A DNA stretch of 64,000 nucleotides from positions 1,798,001 to 1,862,000 of the forward strand of contig NC_006042.1 in the NCBI RefSeq assembly GCF_000002515.2. Reading direction: 5' to 3'. Made by a program: the position numbers and the translations under genes. The notes beneath the pieces are model-generated. The model searched no databases. It saw only the letters and a list, made by a program, of their open reading frames with translations, and was not told the DNA's origin. The DNA comes from Kluyveromyces lactis. Its lineage: Eukaryota > Ascomycota > Saccharomycetes > Saccharomycetales > Saccharomycetaceae. Of this stretch, positions 41,682-53,600 are shown piece by piece; the stretch's first letter is position 1, and each line of letters begins with the position of its first letter.

Positions 41682-44600
41682 CTACATGGATGCCATCTCT
41701 GAGAAATACTGTCTTAAGATAATGGATAACATTTCTGGGAGTTCGGTAATGTCATGAACGACAACGTAGAATTCGAATGGGAATGTGTCTAGGTATTTCT
41801 GGACTGATAGTTTCATGTTGCCGAATTGATCTGGAATATAGTTCACTTGAGACATATCCATGATTGATTCGTTAGAGTTAATACCATCGATGACAACGAA
41901 AACGAGCATGATTTTATTTTCCCTTGCTCTGCGAACCAATCTTACTAATGTTTCGTGGTCTTCACAAACACCATCGGAGATGATAATTTCCAATTGCCAT
42001 AGGTCGTTACTCTCCATAGCTCTTGCTCTTTCAAAGATCTTGATACTTTCAGCTACCAATTTCTTGACATCGGTTCTTGTTTCTTGGAAATCAAACCATT
42101 GGAAAGTCTGAGCACCAGTTTGGGTATTGAAAGGTTGGTTGAATGGGTGAACTTCTCTTACAGTTTCACCGAATTTCACGATAGATAAACCACCGGATTC
42201 AAGTTGAGTTAAAGCCTTAGAGACTAAACAGATACTTTGGAAAGCCAAATTGACAGATTTTGATTCGCTCATAGATTTGGAATCGTCTACTGCAATCATG
42301 ATTTGATATTGACGCTTACTTGGTTTTGTTCTTCTTAACCAAATCTTGTCCTTACGGTACTGTGAAGCAATATATGGAATAATTCTCTTCATATTCAACC
42401 TTTTACCAGTTTTGTAATCACCCTTCAACTTTGTGGCAAGAGTAGGCTCAAGAATCAAACGTAGCTGTTCACTTAAACCGGCTGCCAACTCGTTCGTTTC
42501 TTGTTCACTTCTCTTCCATAGTTCACGGGCTTCGTCGAATGGTCTTGGGGCCACAGCAACAGAATTTTCTTCTGATACTTCGTTGTCTACTTCATTTAAG
42601 ATTTGGTCGATATCGTTTTCGTCAGAAACAATGTCGTTTTGATCCCATAAAGCGCCAGAGTTCTCAAGAGCATTTCTTTCACCAATGAAAGCTCCCTTGC
42701 TTTTCCCGTTATTCTCTTCATTATCAATATCACCGTTTTGTACTTCCGGTTCATCGATGTCCATCACATCAGTTGGGTGTTTCTGATCTTCATCATTCTC
42801 ATTTTCAGGTTCAGCTTTTTCTTCGTTTGAATCTTCATCAATGGCTAGGTCCTCATCGAACCCAGTTAATTGATCTTTATCAGCAGATCCCAACGCTTGC
42901 GTATCAGTCTCGGTATTGGCACCGTCGACATGTTCAAATTCGTCAGGTTTCTGGTTGGAGCCTTCAGGCTGTTGCTCTTCAGAATTGGTGGAAGCCTCTT
43001 TGATTTCTTGATGGCGTCTGTGGAATTCTTTCAATGAATCACCTAATTGCTTTAAGCTTTCTTGCGCGTCTTTACGAGATGTATCTGTGATTTCTTCCTG
43101 ATTGTTTTCCTGGCTTTGCGATTGCGCGTTACCAGAACTACCAATATCTTGTTGTTCTTCAGAATCAGCTGCATTAGAGCCTTCACCCTTTGCACCCGAA
43201 TCTTGTTCGACAGCAGCATCTGTATTTATTTGATCTTTGTCATCTTCTACACCCTCTAATCCGTCGAGGCCCTCTACATCTTCACCCTTTTCATCTTCAC
43301 CTCCTTCTTGTTTTGGTTCATCTTGCGGGTTTTCAAGTTCACTGTCTGAATCTGCTATTGCTTCTTCTTTGATATCTGGTTTCTCTGTATCATCCTCTTT
43401 ATCAAGAGCCTCTTCGGTTTCACTATTATCATCTCCATCCATATCAACGTCTTCATCTGATTCGCGGTTTTCATCAGCGTCAGATTCTTCATCAATGTTC
43501 GTTTGTTCATTTTCTGTATTTTCTGGCTGCTTACCTTCTTCTTCCTCCTCATCTACCTCCATTTTATCCTCGAAATCTTCTTCTTCTTCTTCAGAGCCAT
43601 CTTCTTCATTATCTTTGTCAGAATCCAAATTCATGTCCTCTGGTAGGTCCATTGTTTCTACTTCCGGGACGTTATTTTCGAGATTCTCGTTTTCATCATT
43701 TCTAACTTCATCTTCTTGTTCTCCAACATCTTCTTCCTCTTCTTCTTGCTCTTCACCGTCATCATCGTTATCTTTTTCTTCAGTTTCCATTTCATCAGTT
43801 TCTTGGTTTTGTTGGTGGTCTTCCGGCTTGACATCATCTTCTGCTTGTTCCTCTGATGCTTGTACATCATCGGCATTAGATTTTTCAGGCATGTTCTCGG
43901 AATCCTTCTCTTTAGAATCATCTTCAGCTTCCTCTTCCCACATCTTTTCATCCAATGCATTAGGATCATCCTCGTCAAGATTATCAATCTCTTCATCTAG
44001 CTCGTCTTCATCGTCCTCGTTGTTATCATCTTCTTCTTCGTTTTCTTGATCAGATGCATTTTCAAGGTCTCCGGCAATATCGCCTTCCATTTCAACAGCA
44101 TCATCTTCTTTTTCTTCGTCGTCTTCGTCGCTGTCATTTCGTTGATCCTTGTTCGGTTGTTGAGCATCTTCTAACAAATCCTCATCTTCTTCAACATCTT
44201 TGCTATTATTTTGAGCTCCATCTCCATCTCCAAGACCTGTACCCTCCTGCAAATTGTTATCTTCGGTCTCTTCTGAAGGAGGCTCTGGAGAACAGAATCC
44301 ATCTTTAGCGAGATTGTATAGCATATTCGAGAAGATATAAGTCGATTTGCTAAATTTGAAATAATTCTCTGAAGTTGTATTCAAAATGTCATTCAACATG
44401 CTGAAATAGTGATTGATAAATGGCATGGTAAATGAAACAGCTGCAGCAACCATTGGAGATGATTCTGCCGTAAATGACGTTGACTTAATTGTAGTGACAA
44501 GATCATCAATCAAAGCAAAGATCTTGTTGCAGTTAGCAATCTTGATATTTGAGACAATTCTTCTATTAAGCTCGATTAGCCATTTATCATCCTCTTCAGA

Positions 44601-47600
44601 TATGGGAGTAGTATTGTTTTCAACTAGTTTTTGGACAGAAATTAAAATGGCAGTACTGATCCGGCGTAATTTTCCATCAAGTTCTTCCAGCGAAGGGTCA
44701 ATAGTATCAAAGATAACATCTCCATGAGAAAGAGCTTGTTGAAGCCATGATTCCAAAAGATCATACACAAAGAATGAGTTTGTACCATTCATAGCTGATA
44801 TAGCAGAAATAAATTCCTTAAGGAAGGCATTGAAGTTTTCCAATATGTTTTCAGTGGTATCACTGTATATCCTAAACATTTCAGATTGTGCTAAGAAATC
44901 TAGAAGTTTCTGTTTAGACGAGTATAAATATGAAACAGTGGATCTTGGAACCTCATGAGCTGTACTGTCTTCCACGTACTCAAGAATGTAATCGATCAAT
45001 TGAGGCAACCACTTACATATGTGCCTGAACGTTCCAAAATTATAAGATAGATCGAAATGTTTCAAAACATGGCAATCCAGGGAAACACTCTCAAGGTCTA
45101 ATCTCAGGGATTCAATTTTACTATAAGTGTGCACAAATATAGAGAGCGGTTGTCTGCTGGCAATCAACGAAAAAATTAAGTTCTCGGTCATGGCCATACC
45201 TTTTTCCAAGTAGGACACTGGAATATCGTCTGTTGGGAAAGCAATTGCATTTTTCAATCGTGGAAGCAGGTCCAAAATTCTAAAGAAATAGACATCAGAA
45301 GAATCTATCGCGGTTTCTCTAAATGATTTTGAGTTCGTCAACACTGATACAACACTTTGTTGGATTTTTCTAATATCTTCTCTAAAGTTTGATTTCAAAC
45401 CAATTCTTTTGAGCTCCTTTAAGGAGTCACTGAGTAATTTACTCTTTTGGGTCTTCAAGGTAGCCAATAATTTCTTCTTTTCCTTTTTGTAGACTGTAGG
45501 GGTTTCTTCACGAAGCCTTTTCGCTTCTTTTGAGATGTAAAGGGCATACTCTAACAAATCTGGGTAATTTTGATTCGTGATTTTGGAAATATAAATAGAA
45601 AGATTCTTCTGTGTGATGTAGATATCTTTTAAAGATTTTGATCTACTTTCCCATCCCGGAATATTTGTGACAATAGATTTGGCCCCAGAAACATCGATAG
45701 ACCTGAAGTGGGAGATTGTTACTCTTTCAAATTGTTTAGTTACTGGCAGAGCGGAATCTATTCCGCTTTCGATCATAGAAGTTAAGGGTTCGGAAAGTAG
45801 CGTTCTATATTTGCGAACAATCTTGAACAAACTATTGTGAGACCGGCGAGAGCTTTGCTTCAAAGCATCGATATTCACATCCTTCCAACTTGCCAAAAGA
45901 ATCACCTCTGATATCTCTTTTTCAAGAAGCTTTTTTCCTGTTTTTATTTTGTCGTTAACAACAGAAGTAAACTGCTCATAGAAGGAGATGATATTTTGGA
46001 GGGCTTGTGAAATTATTGATGTCTTTCCATGCATCACTGAAACATGTTTGCAGAATGCTTTTACAAGTCTTAGACGATTTGCGAATTCTCCCAAAGTGCT
46101 TTTACTGAAGAAAACATTCAAAGCAGAAAGAAGGGAACCAGATCTCTCAGAAACGTCAATATTGGCATTTTCTGTTCCCACTATAATCGTTTCGAAAAGA
46201 TAGAACCACCAATTTCCAATGGTCTTTGTACTGTTCATATCCTCCATTTGGAATAAAGCCTTCCAAGTGTGTAGTTCCAACCTTCTCCAAGAAACTATGA
46301 GATTAGTTATTGAGTCAACGTGAGCCTGTAGGGAGACTTTAGAAGATGCATACTTTTGCCACTCCACCACGAAGGTGTAAATTTGCTCTATTTTCTGCAA
46401 GAGTCTTGCCATTGGTGTTGAAACAGGATAAGAAATAAATTCTTTACAGACGCGGAAAAGATCCCGCAACGTTGCATGCTCGGGCCATTCTTTGAGTAAA
46501 GTGTTGACATTGTTCCACAAACCTTGGATTACATGCTGTGCCTTTTTGGTTTCAATTCTCGAAGTGCCTCTGTAAAAGTCAAATATTTCAGTGTTGCTAG
46601 AATCTTTGAAAGAATTAGTTTTCTCAGACAAAGTCTTGATGGCAGCAAGAACCATTGATTCGTTCAAGTTATATAGCTTGAAATCAGAGCAACTTCGTAG
46701 CAAAATAACAGAAGTTTCAGATCCTTTTCTCATCACTTGACTCAAGGAAACATTTGAAGCGTCCTCGAATATTTCAATGTAAATTTTAGCGATCTCGTAG
46801 TACGTATCGATTAAAGATGTGGCTGATGATTCCTCAACAGGAGAATCGAGTGAAACTGAATCTTCGTAATCTGGGAACATTGCCTTAAATTCGGCCTCAA
46901 TGTCATCTGAATTGTCATTGAACTTAAAAAGGCTGTTCTTTTGCTCTGCTTCTTGCTCACTTTTCATTCTTCGCAATGACCATCTATAATATAGTGGCTG
47001 TAGGATTTCATTCAAACTATCAATCATGCTTTCACTATCTTTGTGGGCATAACATAAATTCAAGAAATGAATTAAAATCTCCTCCACATCGTGAGAGCCA
47101 ACATTTTGGTTTTTGAGGAATTTATTAAGCCTAGAAAAGTGGCTCAAAATAGATTTTTCTCTGGTAACCGCTAAGCAATCCACTGTAAATAATGGAGAGA
47201 TGTCTAATTCTTGTGATTCATTTTCTGCACCAAGAGAAATAACATTGAACCCAAATTTCATGGCATACACGTAACCTGCGAAGATGTCGTTGATATCCGA
47301 ATAAACTTCATATGTTGATGAGAGTCTAGAAAGGAATTGAGACGTGTTCTGTTCGAACATTTTGAACCTACTATCAGAGATTGAGTTGTACTCAGTAGAA
47401 GATTCAAGTAAGGAGATTACTGGAGTTACATCCACTGTTGACAGCATGAATGCTGACCATTCATCAAATAACGAATCAATCGAGTGATTAGGACGGAAGA
47501 CTCTGGGCTTCTTTGGTTCATCGTCGGAACTGACTTCTGGGACTAATTTTTGAGTATAACTATCGACATCACCAAATAATACTGAGCCAGCACACTTCCA

Positions 47601-50600
47601 ATTGTGTATTATCGATTCAGTGAGGCTTTTGTGAGCAACATAATTGTCATAAATGACGTAGTCTCGAATAGCAGGATCGTACGGAGAACTTGGGACATAT
47701 AACTGCAGAAGACCAACAGCAAACAACACCCATGCTTTACCCAAATTTTGTAGGCTTCTAGAACTGTCAATCAAAAACAGTGATGCACCTAAATATTTAG
47801 CAAATACTGGTTTGAACCAAGTACATTCTGACGTGGCAACTTCAGCTTCAAGTTCTTTAATTGAAAGAGAGTACAAATCGAGCGAGCTTACCTTCAAATG
47901 CACTGCAATAATCTTCAAAACCCAATCTTTGAGAATTGCGGAGAATATTGCATATTGGTCTTGTAAAATGTACTTAGAAGACTTGATTATTGATTCGGTC
48001 AAAACCCTGCCATCTCGCAACGTCTGTTCAATTTGGCCTCCTGAGAATTCGTAAAAATCGTTAGACTTAATTAAGATGTTCTCAATTAGTACAGGGCTGA
48101 AAACAGCCTTTGTATGTGAAACAAATTTCCCATTCTCCTTCTTCCAAAGTAAGCTGAAAATGGGAGGGTACAGAGTCCCAACGGATTCCAGTTTGATGAG
48201 ATCCATGCTAGCGACAGAAGAGTTGGGTAATATGGCATAAATGGTTTTCTTGGTCTCCTCGAAGTCATTCACTAAAAATCTCAATAATGACGTGAATTCA
48301 TCCTCAAAATAGTGTTTCCTTTTGATCAAAAATGTAGACGAAATGGTATTGAGAGTTGAAATCCCCTCCTTGAGCTTCTCTAAAATGTTTTCAGATTCTG
48401 CTGTATTGTTGTTTAAAATGTCCATGAAAAGGGCATTAAATGTTTCTGACAACTGACTAATTAGAGGGTAAGAGTCAAAAAATTGTTTCTTCACCATCTG
48501 GTCAAAGTCACCCGATAATGACTCAAATTGCTTCAAAATATCCCAGGTTTCTGCAGTCAATGGATAAGCTCTTCTTACTTCCTCCCATATCATATCCATT
48601 GAATTACCAGTTTTCAAAACAGCTGGTTGAGCTATTTCATCAAGTAATTCTTGTACTTGGTTAATATCAGGTAGAATCGAACATGACATTGAAGCCCATT
48701 TTGTGAACAATTCTTGATATACTCGTAGTTTTGTCTCGTCTCTGTCCTTTGAACATGAATAAGCTCCAATCCACAAGATGTAAAGTTGGAATAGAGAATT
48801 ATACATCTTTTCGACTGAGAACAATGGAATGTTCTTGATTGAATGCAAAGCAAACTCTATCAAGCTTTTCAATAGTTTGTAAACTTCGATATGTGGTACA
48901 TTCTTTACGTTACGTCCGAAAGCTACCGCTGTGGAAAGTTCCAAATAAGATAGTTCATTGATTTTACCATTAACTGCCTTCTTTTGTGCGAAGTCCAATT
49001 TCCCTTTTGCCTCTAACACGTACCAGATTAACGAGAAGAAATATACGGATTCAGAAGTCAATGATAGAGGTGAATTCTGTTTTACAGTGGCTGCAATGTA
49101 CGAATTCAAAGTTGGAATTAAGCTTTGGCTATAACAGAACTCTTTACCATTAGAGAGGGTATTCTGAACAATGCGATTTAACGGAGAATAAATTGCCTCA
49201 ACTTCAGAAAAGACCCCTGATTCTGTAATGAAATTTGTCATGAGAGTTACTGCATCACAGAAATCTACCTCATCGAATAGTTGTGAGTTGCGCACATTTC
49301 TATTCCAGTCATTTAATAGGTAGATTGCGTTCATATTAATAGTCGACATCAAGTATGGAGAAACTTCTCCAAGCAAGGACATGTCGTGTAAGGCAACAAG
49401 AGATTGAAGCTTTGATAATCTTGGGGAAATGAATGCTGATAACGGTATCTTTGACATTGAAGTAGCATCCAGTTGTAAAGAGCGTAGTCTTGCTTCAACT
49501 TCGCTTTCAGTCCCAACTTGTGACGAGCACTCGATTCCTAGGATTTTTCTATCTTGAGTCGATGCTCGAACAGGAAGAGCATTGATGAAAACCTCTATTC
49601 CTCTATTTCTCATAGCTCTTGAAAGTTCTCCAAATTTAGGATCCATAGTTAAGAATAATCTAAAATCGCGATGTGGCTTTACCACTCTGGGTTTTCCATC
49701 GGTCAAACTACATTCGTTTATCATCAAAGAACCATCTGTTTCTAATAGTGAATTGATTCTATCGAGAACTGATGGAGAGCAAAGATTGGCATTGTCTAAA
49801 ATCAACCAATGACCCTCCTCCACAGCCTTGACTAGCATACCGTCAAACCATTCAAATTTCACGGCTGCAGGCTTTTTCATGTGCTCGCTCAAATCTTGAA
49901 TTTCCATATTAATTTCGTCTATCGTAGAATGCACTTGAGTTAAGGAATAGAACTTTTGGAATAAGTGGACAAAGTCAGTGAAATTAAAGGAAGACACTGA
50001 TGATTTCTTAATAAAATCATACAAAGCAAATGCTGGAGAAAGTGCTTCAGTATCTGTTCCTGTGGAAAGATTGATGGTAATTAGTTGTTGCAAGATTTCA
50101 GAAAGTTTCTGAATGATGTTCGCAACTTTTCTGTTCAAATCAAGTTGTTCATATCCACCAAGAATATCCATGCTATCAACATCGCTATTCATCGAAAATT
50201 CAATTGTCTTCTTACCAATGATTGACGCTATCAATTTCACCATGTCAGTTTTACCTGCATTCGTCGGTCCTACCAATATCAACGGCCAGTTGTGTTTGAC
50301 ACACCTTAGTACTGATTCGTATACGTTGAAATTACATTGCAAAGGAACCAGGTTACGGAGTGAATTGAATTGAATCACTGGATTCCTATCAATTACTTCG
50401 GCATTCACTTGCAAATAAGAACTTCCGACTTTAAACAATTTATCTCTACTCGTAATTTCTCCAAAAATTTCATGTATTAATTTCATGGCTTCAAACTGGT
50501 CTTCTTCTGTTCTAAATCTTTGTTTTACAATCATTTCCAAGAAATCTGCTGCGTTGATATCGTCACAAATTGATGCGGAATTCAAAAGTTTTAACCACCT

Positions 50601-53600
50601 CAAAGTGTCTCTAAGGTTAAACTCCCATGGCGAACCAGCACTTCCCCAAAGTCTTCTGTTACTAACGTCTTCCTCTAGTTTAGACATCATTTGAATCATT
50701 TTAGCACAGACCTCAGAGTCAACATTGGGGTACATATGAGTCGCAATCAATAATAGATCTTCAGCTGTTAGCATATCAACATAAACGACACTGAAACGAT
50801 TAACAAAGGACTTTGGTAAACCCTTTCTGCCACCACCTTGGTATTGCGGATTTTGAGCGGCAAAAACCAAGAAATTAGGGTGACGAGTAAAAACTTTGTC
50901 TAGCTCTGGTATATAGGCTTCCCCACGATGATCTAGACAAGCATTTAACCCTTCTAAAACTGATTGCGAAGCCAAATTCATTTCATCCAACAAGACCCAT
51001 TCACCCTTTTGCATGGCTCTTAGGAAAGGCGCATCTCTCCAAACAAATTCACCAGTCCTTTCACCTGGTGCATCAAATCCGAATAGATCAACTAGATCTG
51101 TCTGTTCTGACAAATTTATTCTGGTCAAAGTATTTCCTGTGTACTCAGCTAAGGCCGAAACCAAACTGGTTTTACCGACACCGGGACTTCCCTCTAAAAG
51201 AATAGGTTTGCGGACGTTTAAGGCCCTAACTACTCTCATCATGTTCATAGATGTGGTTGGCGCATTTACAGTGAAAGATCCATTCGAGATTGAGCCTGTT
51301 GACCTGCTCAAGCTGAATCTTCCAGATTGCAGCCTATCCTCCGTTACAATAACATCTACTTTTTCATCAAAGAGTGGCGTTAAGTCACAGCCAGCAAGTT
51401 TAGATAGCATACGGACGCATTCCAACTTTTGTTCCTTAAGCCACGTCTCATTGGCGGCTAAGTGAGCAGTATTGTTGGTACCCAATGCATCAATGAAAAC
51501 CATCGCAGCACCATGATATAAGCAGATTTTAGAGTCTTGCAGTTCAGCCATAGTTGCGTTGATGAAATCTACCCATGCAAGAATATCTCTGAGAGAGATG
51601 ACACCAGTGTTAGTTTTGCCAGCACCGAAGTGTTTGGCAAACCACTCTGAGAACTTGACAATAATTTCTGGGAGGTTTTTCTGATTTTGCTTCAATCTGG
51701 AAGAAACAATAATCTCCACATCTTTAAAGTCTTCCATAGAAGGTACCCAGATCTCGGTGAAACGATTTTTTAAGGCAGGAGAGAGTTCTTTCTTACCATA
51801 ATCTCCTCCCGGATTCATGGTAGCAAAAAATTGGAAACCATCAGCTGCCGTAATGAAAGAATCAACCGTCCCCTTTTCTGCCAATAATAAGCTACGTTCG
51901 GGTTCTAAGACACTATTCAACCTTTCTAAAACGGAATCGTCTGCCAACGATATTTCGTCAAATAGGAAGAAGCTCCCAGACTTTAAAGCATTAACTAAAG
52001 GACCATCACACCATTCAAATAGAATTTTGAGTGAATCCCTTAAAGAGGTGATTTCCGCTTGTACATCTGGAGGTACATCTTCTTTGGTTTGCTTATCGTA
52101 GGCGGATAAGAGTTCTTCCAGCGTAACATCTACATCTACCACTTTTAAAACCTTCTGCAGAATTGAGGTCAAGGCGGATTGAATTTCAGATCTTTTCCGA
52201 ACAGGTCTTTGAGCTCCTAAAATATCACCAGTTTCGGTGTTTTGATGGGCATTTATTGTAATAAGTTCTTTTTTATAGTAGTTGGAAATTAGTTGAAATA
52301 TAGTAGTCTTACCACATCCAGTCTCACCAACAAGTAAAACAGGTTCATTATTTTTTAAGCAGCTGTTGACAAGAACGGCAAGCCTTTTCATTCCCTTGGT
52401 CCACACTACATCTGTGTTCAAATTCAATAAAGCTGGGTCTTCTAAACTGGTGTAATATTGGTCCATATCTAGTTTTACTTTCATAACGGTTTCAAGAACT
52501 CTTTTAACAACTTCTTTTTCCTCCGATGACCTACATCTTTCGGCAAGTAGCATGTAACCATTAGCAGCAAGCTCTTCGTAACCGACAGCAGGTCTTAGCG
52601 CCCATCTGAATAAATCACGAAGTGTTGCAAATGAATTTTTCTGTTCGAAAAGTCTATTGGCCGAGCGGTTTACGGACAATTGACGATAGACTTCGACAAT
52701 TTTTTTGGCATAAGATGGAGCAATTTCACACCGTTGTTTAAGAATGATCTCAAGCTCGTCCTGTGGAATATCATCAAAATGTAATTCAAGGAAACGATTT
52801 CTGAATGCTCTGGATAACACTTTACGTCCACCATAAATGCCTGCTGGATTTTGTGTTGCAAAAAGCATAAAATCAGGATGTGGATGAACAACTTCCTGAG
52901 TCTCGGGAATAAATAATTCTCTATTGTCATCAAGAAGTCTATTAAGTGCCTCCAAAACATCAGTAGGAGCCAAGTTTAACTCATCTAAAACAATCCAATA
53001 ACCTTTCTTCAAAGCTTCAACCAACACACCTTCTTTAAAAGAAAGTTTTCCAGTGTCATCTGTCACATAAGTACCAAGATACTCTTGTAAGTCAGTATGC
53101 TCGTGATTATTGATCCGCACAAATTTATGACCGGTTATGTCGGCAAGGTACTTGATCATAGAAGTCTTACCTGCAGAAGTAGGTCCTTGAATTAAAACAG
53201 GAAAACGTCTGCCAGAAGTAGCCCTAACAAGGTTCAACATGTTCTTTTCTACAAATGGCGTAATGATATAATGAGGTTGTGGTGTAATATCAGCAGGTCC
53301 TTGTTTCATCCAATAATGTCTGAACTGAACATAATTAGTACCTGGAGAAGGAGGAATTTGAGACATGACAGAATGTGGATTTTTTATTCTACCTAGGATG
53401 AATTTCTCTATAATCCCCCTTAATAATTCCTCTGATGGTAGATTCAACAGTGTTAAAAATGCCATACAAAATCCTTCGTACAAAGATCGTCTTAGGCCAT
53501 AAATATGTACAATGTCCGTGACATAAAGTAATGTTCTGGTCAATGTACGGATGCTGAAATGGGGTCTTTGATTGGAACCATCGACAATCTTATTAGCTTC

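Noticed and set aside
43237-44049. 270-codon serine-rich forward frame
   Set aside because: It is the antisense shadow of the Asp/Glu-rich region of MDN1; GAT/GAA-rich codons read backwards give Ser/Phe-rich sequence.
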